DNA from: Streptomyces apocyni | GTDB taxonomy: Bacteria > Actinomycetota > Actinomycetes > Streptomycetales > Streptomycetaceae | Length of the DNA stretch: 64,000 bases | NCBI RefSeq assembly: GCF_009739465.1 | Contig: NZ_WHOM01000036.1 | Span: forward strand, 1-64,000 | Direction: 5' to 3' | Shown: piece after piece, positions 46,565-56,280 of the stretch | How positions within the stretch are numbered: the first letter of the stretch is position 1 | Layout: each line of letters opens with the position of its first letter | Made by a program: the position numbers and the translations under genes | The notes under the pieces: model-generated | The model's database searches: none | Seen by the model: only the letters and a program-made list of their open reading frames with translations | Told to the model about the DNA's origin: nothing

Positions 46565-47416
46565 GTGGTCCGTGACGGTCAGCCTGATGCGACATCCGCG
46601 CCCTTCGACGTGCCGACGTCGGCCCGGGCCTACGGCTGGATGCTGGGCGGCAAGGACAACTACGAGGTCGACCGGAACTTCCTGCTCGCCACCCTGCCGT
46701 CGTTCCCCGAGTGTGTGGACATCGCCCGGCAGAACCGTTCCTTCCTGTACCGCGCGGTGCGGTATCTGACGCGGGAGGCGGGGATTCGACAGTTCATCGA
46801 CATGGGCTGCGGGCTGCCCACCGACGACAACGTCCACCAGGTCGCCCAGCGCTTCACCCCCGAAGCCCGCGTCGTCTATGTCGACTTCGACCCGATCGTG
46901 CTCGCCCACGGCCAGGCCCTGCTCGCGGACAACGCCAGCACCACCGTGATCTCCGGCGATATGCGGGACCAGCGGGCGATCCTCGACCACCCGGACGTAC
47001 GGCGCCTGATCGACTTCGAGGAGCCGGTCGCGGTGTTGTTCCTGTCGGTGGTCCACCACCTCACCGACGCCGACGCACCACGGCGGGTGCTGCGTACGGT
47101 CATCGACCAGGCCGCGCCCGGCAGTTACCTGGGGCTCTCCCAGGTCGTCGCGGACGACCCGGCCCGGGGTGCCGCGATGACCGCGCACATCTCCGGTGGC
47201 GGCGTGCCCTGGCAGACCCGTACGCCCGCCGAACTCGACGCCTTCGTGGATGACTTGGCTCCCGTCGAGCCCGGTCTCGGCAACCTCGCGGACTGGCGGC
47301 CCGACCCCGACCAGCCGCCGCTCGCCCCCGTGGACCAGGACCTGGTCCCGTACCTGGGCGCCTCCAAGACCAACCGGGGCATCTACGAGTACGGCGGGCT
47401 GCTGCGCAAGCCGTAG
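46565..47416 (+). CDS. SAM-dependent methyltransferase, DUF574/Methyltransf_19 family
   Basis: A 283-residue protein of the actinobacterial DUF574 family: SARAYGWMLGGKDNYEVDR, QFIDMGCGLPTDDNVHQVAQ (motif I), VVYVDFDPIVLAHGQALL and FLSVVHHLTDADAP are all typical. Many paralogues occur in Streptomyces, with unknown acceptors. GTG at 46565 follows GGAGAG. It precedes the conservon by 102 bases. Confidence 0.9.
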   Translation: MVRDGQPDATSAPFDVPTSARAYGWMLGGKDNYEVDRNFLLATLPSFPECVDIARQNRSFLYRAVRYLTREAGIRQFIDMGCGLPTDDNVHQVAQRFTPEARVVYVDFDPIVLAHGQALLADNASTTVISGDMRDQRAILDHPDVRRLIDFEEPVAVLFLSVVHHLTDADAPRRVLRTVIDQAAPGSYLGLSQVVADDPARGAAMTAHISGGGVPWQTRTPAELDAFVDDLAPVEPGLGNLADWRPDPDQPPLAPVDQDLVPYLGASKTNRGIYEYGGLLRKP

Positions 47417-47518
47417 ACAGCCCTGGCGCCCCGCCTCTCCACCCCTCCACCGCCTCCCACCCCTCCGCCCCTCCCCAACCCACTCCCCCACTCCCCCGTA
47501 CTCGCCGAGGTCCATTCC

Positions 47519-49165
47519 ATGATCGAAATACCGGAGCTGGCCGCTGGCGGCCTGGCCGCCGGGACCCTGTCAGCGCTCTTCCTGGGCGGCGGGCTGCTCC
47601 GCACTCGCCGTCAACAGGCACGCCAACAGGCCCGGCAGCACGAGGAGATCGCCACGCTGCGCTCCCATCTGGACGTCGCACGCCAGGAAGTCGCCCATGC
47701 CACCCGGGCGTTCACCGCCGAGGTCGCTCATCTGGCCCAGCAGCGCATCCCGGCCGAGGCCACCCGGGCCGCCCACCCGCACATCCAGGTGCCGGGGCCG
47801 CTCCACGCGGACGTCGACGGGAGCGAGCTCGGCGCCGGTCTGGAGGATGCGCTCGAAGGGCTCCGCACCGCGATCGCCCAGGAGCGCAAGCGCGTCGACG
47901 CCGCCGCCCGCGCCGGGATGCGCGGTGCCACGCGGGAGATCCAGGCGGGCCTCTACCGGCTCCAGGACGTGCTCCGTGGCCTGCAACAGCGGTACGACGA
48001 CCCCGAGTTGACGCAGACCCTGTTCACCCTCGACCACGAGAACGAACAGTCGCTGCGCCGCGCGCAGGTGGCCGCCGTGGTCTGCGGGGCCTGGGTGGGG
48101 CTCGCCCGTGAGGAGTCGCACCTGGTGGAGGCCGTCACCGGCGGGCAGGCCCGGCTCGTCGGGTATCACCGCGTACGGGTCCACCACCACCTCCAGGACG
48201 GCACCGCGCTCGTCTCGCACGCGGTCGAACCCGTGGCCATCATCGTCGCGGAACTCCTCGACAACGCGCTGCGGCACTCCTCGCCCGACACCGACGTCGT
48301 GGTGAACCTCGAACGCGCCCATCACGGCGTCACCGTCACCATCGACGACGCTGGCGTCGGCATGGCCACGGACGAACGGGCCCACGCCCAGCGGATGGTG
48401 GCCGGTAAGGACCCGATCCTGCTGTCCGAGCTCGGCGACCCGCCCCGGATGGGGCTCGCCGCGATCGGCCAGCTAACGCGGCAGTTCGACCTGTCCGTCG
48501 ACCTGTCATCACCCTCGCCGTACGGCGGTGTCCGCGCGGTCCTGCTGGTCAGGAGCCACCTGCTCAGCCATATCGACCCGGCCGAGCGGCGCCCGGCCGC
48601 CAGTGCCCCACGCTCCACCCGCAAGGCCGACCCGAAGACCGACCCGCACGCCGAGGTCCCTTCCCGTCCTTACGCGGATGACGTCGCTCCGGCCCTCCCG
48701 GCGCCCCGCACCGCCCCTGACCCGTACGCGGCGGCCCCGGACCCGTACGCAACAGCTCCGGAGCCGTACGCGACAGCTCCGGACCCGTACGCGGAGGCCC
48801 ACACCAGACCCGACGACCCGGCGCCCGCCCCAGCCGCCCGCTTCGCCCCCGCCTCGCCCGAGTCCGCGCCCCACCCCGCACCCGAGGAGGATGTGCTGCC
48901 CCGGCGCCGCCGCCGGGTCCGCCCGGACGTCGCCAGCGCCCCGCGGCTCACCCCCACCGCGCCCGCGACGCCCGCGCGCACGCCCGACGAGACGGCCGCC
49001 GCGCTCGGTGCCCTGCAGGCCGCGACCGCCGCCGCGCGAGGCGACGTCCCGCGCACCTCGGCCGACGAGGACCGCCTCGACAGCAGCACCCCCACTCCCA
49101 CCCCCAACGCCTCTGCCGACGACACGCACGTCGACGACACCACCGAAGGGAACACCCCCAGATGA
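47519..49165 (+). CDS. cvnA: Conservon sensor kinase-like protein CvnA
   Basis: A 548-residue histidine-kinase-like protein, first gene of a conservon, in which CvnA-D form a membrane complex likened to a eukaryotic G-protein-coupled receptor. One membrane segment (8-28) is followed by a coiled region, then the HATPase domain (N-box ELLDNALRHSSPD, G1 IDDAGVGMA, G2 MGLAAIGQLT, about 240-340). The ~200-residue C-terminus is low complexity, with four APDPYA-type repeats near 398-424. The external domain seen in larger CvnA proteins is absent. ATG 47519; ATGA overlap with cvnB. Confidence 0.92.
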   Translation: MIEIPELAAGGLAAGTLSALFLGGGLLRTRRQQARQQARQHEEIATLRSHLDVARQEVAHATRAFTAEVAHLAQQRIPAEATRAAHPHIQVPGPLHADVDGSELGAGLEDALEGLRTAIAQERKRVDAAARAGMRGATREIQAGLYRLQDVLRGLQQRYDDPELTQTLFTLDHENEQSLRRAQVAAVVCGAWVGLAREESHLVEAVTGGQARLVGYHRVRVHHHLQDGTALVSHAVEPVAIIVAELLDNALRHSSPDTDVVVNLERAHHGVTVTIDDAGVGMATDERAHAQRMVAGKDPILLSELGDPPRMGLAAIGQLTRQFDLSVDLSSPSPYGGVRAVLLVRSHLLSHIDPAERRPAASAPRSTRKADPKTDPHAEVPSRPYADDVAPALPAPRTAPDPYAAAPDPYATAPEPYATAPDPYAEAHTRPDDPAPAPAARFAPASPESAPHPAPEEDVLPRRRRRVRPDVASAPRLTPTAPATPARTPDETAAALGALQAATAAARGDVPRTSADEDRLDSSTPTPTPNASADDTHVDDTTEGNTPR

Positions 49166-49584
49166 CCAGCCGCGACACCGGCGACACGGCCTGGGTGCTC
49201 GATCCGATCCTGGAGATCCCGCACGTCCAAGCGGCCGTCCTGCTCACCAGCGACGGCCTCGTCTCCGGATACTCCGCTGCCCTGTCGCAGGCCTCCGCCG
49301 AGCGCGCCGCCGCCATCACCAGCACCGTGCAGGGCGCCTGCCGTACCGCGGCCGCGGCCTTCGCCGACCAGGACACCGCGCAGGTCCGCCAGGTGGTCAT
49401 CGAGTCCGACCACGGCTACATCCTGGTCGCCCCGACCGCGCACGCCACCTGTGTGGCCGCCTTCGGCACCCCTGAGGTGCGCCTGGACCTCCTCGCCCAC
49501 CGGGTCCACTCGCAGGTGGCCCGCCTCGGCGAGAAGGCGATGTCAGCCGCGCCCCGCGGGGCCGATGGCGCCAGCGGGGCATGA
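49162..49584 (+). CDS. cvnB: Conservon roadblock/LC7 protein CvnB
   Basis: A 140-residue roadblock/LC7-domain protein: LDPILEIPHVQAAVLLTSDG, then RQVVIESDHGYILVAPTAHA. In conservons it is proposed to regulate the CvnD GTPase cycle. Start and stop overlap its neighbours by four bases (ATGA), giving tight stoichiometry. Confidence 0.93.
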   Translation: MTSRDTGDTAWVLDPILEIPHVQAAVLLTSDGLVSGYSAALSQASAERAAAITSTVQGACRTAAAAFADQDTAQVRQVVIESDHGYILVAPTAHATCVAAFGTPEVRLDLLAHRVHSQVARLGEKAMSAAPRGADGASGA

Positions 49585-49940
49585 CCGGCCGCCGGAGCGG
49601 CCGCCCGCTGGTCCCCGCCTATCTCGCCACCGGCGGGGTGGCGCGGCCCAGCCGCAACAGCCTGGAGCGGCTGTCGGTCCTGACCGGGACCGACGGACCG
49701 CTGCCGACCGACCTGCCCGCCGCCCAGCTCACCCTGCTGGAGACGCTGGACGGCGGTTCGCTCACGGTGGTGGAGACCGCGGCGCTGCTGGAACTCCCGG
49801 TGTCCGCGGTGCGGGTGCTGGCCGCCGCGCTGGTCGACCAGGGCCTGGTGGTCGCCCGCCCGCCGATTCCGTACGCCGCCCAGCCCGACACCGACCTGCT
49901 GAAGAGAGTCGCCGATGGCCTCCGCGCCCTCAAGCTATAA
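49581..49940 (+). CDS. cvnC: Conservon DUF742 protein CvnC
   Basis: A 119-residue DUF742 protein with a winged-helix-like core (LTLLETLDGGSLTVVETAAL, LELPVSAVRVLAAALVDQGL) and the start RPLVPAYLATGG. It lies between cvnB and cvnD as in all conservons; the last 26 bases overlap cvnD. Confidence 0.93.
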   Translation: MTGRRSGRPLVPAYLATGGVARPSRNSLERLSVLTGTDGPLPTDLPAAQLTLLETLDGGSLTVVETAALLELPVSAVRVLAAALVDQGLVVARPPIPYAAQPDTDLLKRVADGLRALKL

Positions 49941-50547
49941 CGCCGCGCGCCCCAGCGGCTCGGGCCAGAGCGGTCCGCATCTCCCGGACAGCGCACGGGA
50001 GCTGGTGAAGATCCTGGTGACCGGGCCGTTCGGGGTGGGCAAGACCACGCTGATCGACTCGGTCTCCGAGATCCGCCCGCTGCACACCGAGGAGCAGCTC
50101 ACCGAGGCGTCCGTAGCCGTCGACGACCTGGCCGGGGTACGGGACAAGACGACCACCACCGTCGCCGTCGACTTCGGGCGGATCAGCCTCGCGGGTGGGA
50201 TCGTGCTGTATCTGTTCGGCACACCGGGCCAGGAGCGCTTCCGCACGCTCTGGGCGGACATCGCGCAGGGCGCGCTCGGGGCCCTCGTCCTGGTCGACAC
50301 CCGGCGCATCGACGCCTCCTTCGACGTGCTCGGCCTGGTGGAGGAGATGGGGCTGCCGTACGCCGTCGCGCTCAACACCTTCCCCGACTCCCACCCGTAC
50401 ACCGAACAGCAGTTGCGCCGCTCGCTGGACCTGGAGCCGGACACCCCGATGGTGACCTGTGACGCCCGTGACCCGCACTCCTCCATCGACGCGCTGCTCT
50501 CGCTCGTGACGCATCTGATCGCCCGCCACCGCACGGAGACCTGGTGA
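49915..50547 (+). CDS. cvnD: Conservon GTPase CvnD
   Basis: A 210-residue Ras-like GTPase: P-loop GPFGVGKTT (residues 38-46), switch II FGTPGQERF, and NTFPDS in place of the usual NKxD, as seen in CvnD proteins. It would cycle GTP/GDP under control of CvnB. ATG 49915; its stop overlaps the GTG of the first P450 gene. Confidence 0.94.
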   Translation: MASAPSSYNAARPSGSGQSGPHLPDSARELVKILVTGPFGVGKTTLIDSVSEIRPLHTEEQLTEASVAVDDLAGVRDKTTTTVAVDFGRISLAGGIVLYLFGTPGQERFRTLWADIAQGALGALVLVDTRRIDASFDVLGLVEEMGLPYAVALNTFPDSHPYTEQQLRRSLDLEPDTPMVTCDARDPHSSIDALLSLVTHLIARHRTETW

Positions 50548-51779
50548 ACTACCCCGCACCCGCCGAAGCGTTCTCGCTGTCCGCGCCGGTACGGCTGTGG
50601 GAGGACGGCTTCGCCGCTGACCCCCACCGCTACTACGCGGCGCTCAAGGCCCAGGGCCCGGTCGGCTGGGCGGAACTCGCGCCCGGCGTTCCGGCGTATG
50701 TCGTCACCGACCGGCGCGCCGCCCTTGATCTGCTGCACGATCCTGAGACCTGGTCGCACGACCCCCGTCCGTGGGAGGTCACGGTCGCCGAGGACGCGCC
50801 GATCCTCGGCATGATGCGCTGGCGGCCCAACTCCCTGTTCGCGGACGGCGAGGCGCACATCCGCTACCGCCGTACCCTGGTCGACGCGTTCGACCTGGTG
50901 GAGCCGCACGACCTGCGCGAGCGGGTGCACCACGCGGTGGACGTGCTGGTGTCCCGGTTCGGCCCTGAGGGCCGGGCCGACCTGGTCGGCGACTTCGCCC
51001 GCCCGCTGATGGCCCTGGTCTTCAACAACCTCTTCGGGCTGCCGGACAGTGAGAGCGAACGGCTCCACGACGCGCTCGGGCAGATGATGGAGGGCGGCGA
51101 GCAGTCGGCGAAGGGTGAGGCCGAGTACGGCCGTTACGTCCTGGAGCTCGTCGGCGCCAAGAGCGCCCAGCGCGGCGACGATCTCACCAGCTGGCTGCTC
51201 GACCACCCGCTGGGCCTCACCCCCGAGGAGGTCACCTGGCAGGTGTTCCTCACCCTCGGCGCGGGCCACGAGCCGACCGCCAACCTGGTCTCCAACGCGC
51301 TGTCCCGCATCCTCGGCAACCCGGCCTACTACTCGACCCTGACCAGGGGTTCGAGGCCGGTGATGGACGCGGTCGTGGAGGTGCTGCGGTACGAGACCCC
51401 GCTGTCCAACTACGGCATCCACTTCGCCCGCGAGTCGCTGAGTTTCCACGGCGTCTGGGTCCAGGCGGCGATCCCGGTGGTGGTCTCGTACGGTGCGCTC
51501 GGCCATTTCGCCGAGCGGGAGTTCGCCGGGGCGCACCACACGCACGACGCCTCGCACCTGTCGTGGTCGGCGGGCGCGCACACCTGTCCGGTCAAGCAGC
51601 ACACCCTGCTGATCGCCACCGAGGCCATCGAACGGCTCACCCAGTGGCTCCCCGACCTGGAGCCGACCACCCCGCGCGAGCGCCTCACCTGGCGCCCGGG
51701 CCCGTTCCACCGCTCGCTGACGGCACTGCCCGTCCGTTACACCGCCCGTACCCCCGACCAGCCAGGAGTTTCCGTATGA
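50544..51779 (+). CDS. Cytochrome P450, conservon-linked, variant heme loop
   Basis: A 411-residue bacterial P450. The I-helix reads GAGHEPTAN and the K-helix ExxR is EVLRYE. The heme loop is LSWSAGAHTCPVKQHT: the ligand Cys is present, but the canonical FGxGxHxCxG Phe is Trp and the Gly after Cys is Pro. P450s with altered motifs are known in other Streptomyces conservons. GTG at 50544 overlaps the cvnD stop (GTGA). Substrate unknown. Confidence 0.9.
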   Translation: MNYPAPAEAFSLSAPVRLWEDGFAADPHRYYAALKAQGPVGWAELAPGVPAYVVTDRRAALDLLHDPETWSHDPRPWEVTVAEDAPILGMMRWRPNSLFADGEAHIRYRRTLVDAFDLVEPHDLRERVHHAVDVLVSRFGPEGRADLVGDFARPLMALVFNNLFGLPDSESERLHDALGQMMEGGEQSAKGEAEYGRYVLELVGAKSAQRGDDLTSWLLDHPLGLTPEEVTWQVFLTLGAGHEPTANLVSNALSRILGNPAYYSTLTRGSRPVMDAVVEVLRYETPLSNYGIHFARESLSFHGVWVQAAIPVVVSYGALGHFAEREFAGAHHTHDASHLSWSAGAHTCPVKQHTLLIATEAIERLTQWLPDLEPTTPRERLTWRPGPFHRSLTALPVRYTARTPDQPGVSV

Positions 51780-53029
51780 CCGAGCCCAAGCGTGTGGCCA
51801 TCGACCCGTTCGGTGCTGACATCCCCGCCGAGAGCGCCCGACTGCGTGCCATGGGACCCGTGGGAGCCGTCGAACTGCCAGGGGGGATTCCGGCCTGGGC
51901 ACCCACCGGTTACGACACGCTCAAGGGCCTGATACTCGACCCACGCGTCAGCAAGGACCCGCGCCAGCACTGGTCGCTCTTCTCCCAGGTGGCCGAACAC
52001 CCGTCCTGGGGCTGGATTCTGGGCTGGGTCGGCGTGGTGAACATGCTGTCGGCGTACGGCCCCGACCACACCCGGCTGCGTAAGCTGGTCGCCCCCAGCT
52101 TCACCGCCCGCCGTACCGAGGCCATGCGCGTCCGGGTGGAGCAGATCACCGCCGAGCTGCTGGAGTCCCTGGACACCACGGCCGCCGCCGCGGCCGCCGC
52201 CGGGGAGCCGGTCGGCACGGTGGATCTGCGGGACGCCTACGCGCACCCGCTGCCGATGCGGCTGATCTGTGAACTGTTCGGCGTCCCCGACGCTCTGCGG
52301 GCGGACACCGGGCGGCTGATCGCCGCCCTCATGGACACCTCCGACCCCAGCCCGGAACACGCCGCGTTCGTCCAAGAGCAAATCGGCACGGTGCTGCCCG
52401 CGCTGGTCGCCTTCAAGAGCGAGCATCCCGGCGACGACCTGACCACCGAACTCATCAAGGTCCGGGACGAGGACGGCGACCGGCTCAGCGAGGAGGAGCT
52501 GCTCTACACCCTGCTGCTGGTCATCGGCGCGGGCTTCGAGACCACGGTCAACCTGATCGGTAACGCCGTGGTGGCCCTGCTGACGCACCCGGAGCAGCTC
52601 GCCGCCGTCCGCGCGGGCGAGATCGGCTGGGACGCCGTCGTCGAGGAGACGCTGCGGGTCCACCCGTCCATCGCCTCACTGCCGCTGCGTTTCGCGGTCA
52701 GCGACATCACGGTCGACGGCGTGACCATCCCGGCGGGCGACGCCATCGTGACCACGTACGCCGCGGCCGGGTACGACCCCGAGCACTACGGCCCCGACGC
52801 CACCAAGTTCGACGCGACCCGTGGCGCCGACGACCATCTGGCCTTCGGGGTCGGGGTGCACCGCTGTATCGGCGCCCCGCTCGCCCGGATGGAGGCGCTG
52901 ACGGCCTTGCCCGCCCTGTTCGCGCGCTACCCGGACCTTGAACTGGCCGTGAAGCCGGACGAGTTGCGGCAGGTCCCGTCGTTCATCGCGTACGGCTGGC
53001 AGGAGATCCCGGTCCGGCTGCACGGCTGA
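51776..53029 (+). CDS. Cytochrome P450, second of conservon pair
   Basis: A 417-residue P450 with canonical motifs: I-helix IGAGFETTVN, ExxR in EETLRVHPS, heme loop LAFGVGVHRCIGAPLARMEA. ATG at 51776 overlaps the previous stop (ATGA). Two P450s behind a conservon is a recurrent arrangement in Streptomyces; both may act on the same metabolite. Confidence 0.93.
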   Translation: MTEPKRVAIDPFGADIPAESARLRAMGPVGAVELPGGIPAWAPTGYDTLKGLILDPRVSKDPRQHWSLFSQVAEHPSWGWILGWVGVVNMLSAYGPDHTRLRKLVAPSFTARRTEAMRVRVEQITAELLESLDTTAAAAAAAGEPVGTVDLRDAYAHPLPMRLICELFGVPDALRADTGRLIAALMDTSDPSPEHAAFVQEQIGTVLPALVAFKSEHPGDDLTTELIKVRDEDGDRLSEEELLYTLLLVIGAGFETTVNLIGNAVVALLTHPEQLAAVRAGEIGWDAVVEETLRVHPSIASLPLRFAVSDITVDGVTIPAGDAIVTTYAAAGYDPEHYGPDATKFDATRGADDHLAFGVGVHRCIGAPLARMEALTALPALFARYPDLELAVKPDELRQVPSFIAYGWQEIPVRLHG

Positions 53030-53222
53030 CTCCTGGCGTGCTGGCGCGCGTTCAAAGACAGGCTCTGACGGCGCCAGCACGTCCAGTTTCACCCTGGCAG
53101 CCAACCGATCGGGATCGCGTCAGTCGACCGGCGTCTACGCGCAGTTGCCGAAAGGGCGAAGGTTCGCCTCGTGCGATACCTGTTCTGCCCACACCGCCGG
53201 TAGTGAGGGCCAGCCGTCCTCC
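53030..53222. other. Conservon 3' flank / island edge
   Basis: No gene seen. GGCGTGCTGGCGC near 53036 and GCGCCAGCACG near 53070 form an imperfect hairpin after the second P450 that could be its terminator. Beyond it the accessory island begins. Confidence 0.4.
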
Positions 53223-53450
53223 TCAGGCTTTGGGTTGTTGCTGAGTGGCGCAGTGGATGCCGCCGCCCCCCTCGGCGACGGTGTGGATCTCCAGCTCGAC
53301 AACCTCGCGGCCGGGGTAGAGGTCGCCGATGACGGCGGCGGCCCGCTGATCGGCCTTTCGGTCGCCGAAACGGGGGACGAGGACGGCGTCGTTGGCCAGG
53401 TAGTAGTTGGCGTAGGAGCCGAGGAAGTCCTCGCCGCGGCGGCCGAGCTC
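53223..53450 (-). pseudogene. Agmatine deiminase, C-terminal fragment
   Basis: The minus-strand frame ending at 53223 encodes about 75 residues of the agmatine deiminase C-terminus: DFLGSYANYYLANDAVLVPR and GGGGIHCATQQQPKA, the latter with the catalytic Cys. The enzyme is normally about 340 residues, so roughly three quarters is gone. Similarity stops near 53450, where plus-strand integrase sequence begins, so the break point is visible. Confidence 0.8.
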
Positions 53451-53459
53451 GGACGACCT

Positions 53460-54400
53460 GAGCCGCGAGGAAATCGAGAGCTCCCTGCGGCACCTGGCCA
53501 CGGCAGCCGCAATCGTGATCTTGTACTTGACCGGGATGCGCTCCCAGGAGGCACGGTCGCTGCGGTCCGGCTGCTGCCCCGACCCGCAACCGAATCCCGA
53601 CGGCTCCATGCCGCGGCATCTGATCCGCTCCCACCACTACAAGAACGTTCGCGACTCCGACGGGCACCATGTCTCCGCCGGTGAGGAACGGGCCGTTCCA
53701 TGGGTCGCGATCACGCCGGTCGTCAACGCCATCCGTGTCCTGGAACGCCTCGTCCCCAAGGGCGAGCTCTTGTTCAGCTCCACCCACCACGACATCGTCT
53801 CCCAGCGAAGACACCACGGTGCTCTGAAGCGGGGCACGCTGGATCGCCGCGTCGAGGCCCTCGTTTCGTGGACCAACCAGGAGGCCATCGCTCAGGGCCT
53901 GTCGGCTCAACAGGTACCGGAGGACCCGCACGGCAACCTTGGACTGAGGCGTCTACGCAGAACCCTGGCCTGGCACATCGCCCGGCGGCCTGGTCGCCCT
54001 CGCCATCCAGTACGGGCACATGCGTACCGCCCTGGATGCCCGCCCCTCCACCGGCTACGGCAGCCGCGAGCGCAGAGGCTTCCACGGGGTGCTCGACGTC
54101 GAGACCGCCCTCGCCGCCGCACAGACCGCGGCACGGCTGCGCGATGTCACGGCGGTCGGCGAGAAGATCTCCGGACCGGCAGCGCGGCGGGCGATCGCCG
54201 GAGCGGCCTCGATGCCCAGCTTCGAAGGCGCCCTGACCACGCCGAAGGCCGCCGCCAAGTTCCTCGAACGCGACGGCCTCGTACTGTTCGACAACCCGGA
54301 CGCCTTCCTCATCCGCGCGTTCAAGCGCGACACTGCCCTGCGCGATCGCGTCCACGCGGGCCCTGGTCGCGGCTTCTACCTGGCCGAGGAGTTTGGCGCC
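53460..54400 (+). pseudogene. Tyrosine recombinase/integrase, frameshifted remnant
   Basis: Two overlapping frames together read as the C-terminal half of a phage-type integrase: IVILYLTGMRSQEARSLRSG (RxxE region Arg), then DPHGNLGLRRLRRTLAWHIA, and after a frame change near 53995, GLVALAIQYGHMRTALDARP and the family-specific tail to about 54360. The N-terminal half is missing and the frameshift breaks the HxxR region, so it is not functional. Confidence 0.75.
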
Positions 54401-54526
54401 GTCGAAGCGGCCCGCCCGCATGCGACGACGCGGGTCCACTCGACATCACGGTCGAGGGTCGAGGTGCCGTGGGATGGTCATCCTGTTGCCTGCACTCCCG
54501 AGATGGGCGGTGTCACGGGTGTGGGT

Positions 54527-54850
54527 TCACCAGAAGTGGTCGTTTTGTCCGCCACCGATCTGGTGCAGGTCTCCCTTGGCCTCGTACGGGCCCAGCCCTG
54601 GCCCGTACGCCGTGGGGTTGGCGTGGAAGGGTGAACTGGAAGTGGCCGGCGTCGGTGCCGGAGTCTCCGCAGGTGCTGTAGGTCGCAGTGTTGTCAGGGA
54701 GGGACTCTACGATCAGCGCCCCGGCAGGGGCAGCGCCGCACTCCGGTGCGCCGTACTGCAGTCGGGTGCCGCGGCCGGGGTCTGCGCGAAGCGTGGCGTA
54801 CTTGATGTTCTCGTGGCCGCAGTCGGCGTCGCAGACGCGGCGACTGCGCT
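54527..54850 (-). pseudogene. Remnant of a possible secreted protein
   Basis: On the minus strand about 100 residues look coding: [55 protein letters not shown]. After a frame change near 54632 it ends in [20 protein letters not shown] and GGGQNDHFW before TGA at 54527. Regular Cys spacing suggests an exported protein. No start or signal peptide is seen. The rest of 54400-54929 holds nothing recognisable. Confidence 0.35.
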
Positions 54851-54929
54851 CCACGGGTGGACTACGTCCCGGTCTTCGGCATACCCCGTGTTGGCAACCG
54901 TATCGGCCCCGCCGGAGCTGACATCCATC

Positions 54930-55433
54930 ATGGCGAACTACCCCCGTGCCTTCTTCGAGGTCTCCGCCGACGGCGCTCCGCTCGGCCGAATCGAATGCGT
55001 GCTGTATCCCGATGTCGTTCCCAGGACCGCGGAGAACTTCCGTGCGCTGTGCACGGGTGAGAAGGGCTTCGGCTACAAGGGAAGCGTGTTCCACCGCGTG
55101 ATCCCCGATTTCATGGCGCAAGGCGGGGACATCACCAGGAACAACGGCACCGGCGGCAAAAGCATCTACGGCGCGCAGTTCGACGACGAGAACTTCACCC
55201 TGAACCACGACCGGCCGTGGCAGCTGTCGATGGCCAACGCAGGGCGGAACACGAACAACTCCCAATTCTTCATCACCACGGCGCCGTGCACCTGGCTGAA
55301 CGGCAGACACGTCGTGTTCGGGGAAGTCACCCAGGCCGAGGGCGTGTACACCGTCAAGAAGATCGAAAGTCTTGGCTCCACCAGCGGCAAGACCGAGGCG
55401 CACGTTGTGATCGACGAGTGCGGAGAATGCTGA
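54930..55433 (+). CDS. Cyclophilin-type peptidyl-prolyl isomerase
   Basis: A 167-residue single-domain cyclophilin: [40 protein letters not shown] and [20 protein letters not shown] are the cyclophilin A-like motifs, including the catalytic Arg in FHRVIP and the Trp of the drug-binding pocket. No signal peptide, so cytoplasmic. ATG at 54930; the ribosome site is weak. It is an intact gene among damaged ones. Confidence 0.93.
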   Translation: MANYPRAFFEVSADGAPLGRIECVLYPDVVPRTAENFRALCTGEKGFGYKGSVFHRVIPDFMAQGGDITRNNGTGGKSIYGAQFDDENFTLNHDRPWQLSMANAGRNTNNSQFFITTAPCTWLNGRHVVFGEVTQAEGVYTVKKIESLGSTSGKTEAHVVIDECGEC

Positions 55434-55743
55434 TCCTTCCTGGCCGCCGTCTCTCCCGGCAGACCGACACACAGTCCCGGACTCCGTACCGGGCCGGCCG
55501 AGGGTGCGGGCGGTCGACCCGCTAGCTGTGGTCTAGGACAACCCGGCACGCGCCCCATAGCGAAAGGGGGAGCCGGTAGCGTAACCGCCGACCAAGCACC
55601 CATCGCACCAAGTTCTCTGGCCAAGCCCACATTTGAGCTATTGGTGCAGGTCAGGCCTCTGCCCGAGACGCAAGGGCTGAGGAGTCTCCACGCTCCGCAC
55701 TCCATCGCACGCGAACCCGCCGCGCGCAGGATCTGGGGACCTC
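55434..55743. other. Intergenic, cyclophilin to small membrane gene
   Basis: About 310 bases with no recognisable gene, repeat or strong hairpin. It probably contains the promoter of the small membrane protein gene. Confidence 0.4.
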
Positions 55744-55959
55744 GTGTCCACGCGCGCTCTGCTCGTCCTGCTGCTCCTGGTGCTCGTCGGCATGGCCACC
55801 GTCGGTCCTCTGGTCTACTTTGTCCACCGCCACGCGGCATCCCGAGTGCCTGTCTCGGTCGGTCTTGCTGCGGCCGGCGCCCTGGGCACTCTCGTGTCCG
55901 CGGTCATCCAGGCCGGGACGAGTGAGGCGGCGCCCGCGCCGGCGACCGCTCCGGCCTGA
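55744..55959 (+). CDS. Small two-helix membrane protein, 71 aa
   Basis: A GTG-started 71-residue protein with hydrophobic segments at about residues 5-27 and 37-58, joined by a short His/Arg loop, ending in an Ala-Pro-Thr tail. The TM-loop-TM layout resembles holins or small membrane anchors. It precedes the DUF2589 cluster by 321 bases on the same strand and may belong to it. No family recognised; ribosome site weak. Confidence 0.5.
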   Translation: MSTRALLVLLLLVLVGMATVGPLVYFVHRHAASRVPVSVGLAAAGALGTLVSAVIQAGTSEAAPAPATAPA

Positions 55960-56280
55960 CCGGGCGGCTGACCTGCCGTGGTCAGCCTCATGGTCGGGGT
56001 TCCGGCCATGGTCGGGCCCTCCTCGGGAGACCCGGAGGGTGCGGGGCGGAGGGTCGTGCGCTCACGCGCGGGCCCCGCACCAATCAGTCGGCACGCAGCT
56101 CCTGCCCCACCGCGGACCCGACACGCCGGTGCACCTGGAGATCCGAGAGGTCCGGTGGCGCCGCTGGCTTTGCTGCGCGCCGGTACTCCTTTCCGGGGCT
56201 CTGGCGTGTCGGGAGAGCGGGCGGAACGGGCCCGGAAAAGGATCACTTCAAGATCCAGTACCTGGTTGAGGGAGTGAGCG
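55960..56280. other. Upstream region of the DUF2589 cluster
   Basis: About 320 bases; frames here are open but without recognisable protein features. GAGGGAGTGAGCG immediately before 56281 supplies the ribosome site of the first cluster gene. Confidence 0.4.

Noticed and set aside
55960..56280. A plus-strand gene at 55978-56277 upstream of the DUF2589 cluster
   Set aside because: The frame shows no domain, hydrophobic pattern or ribosome site and ends inside the leader of the next gene; likely non-coding.
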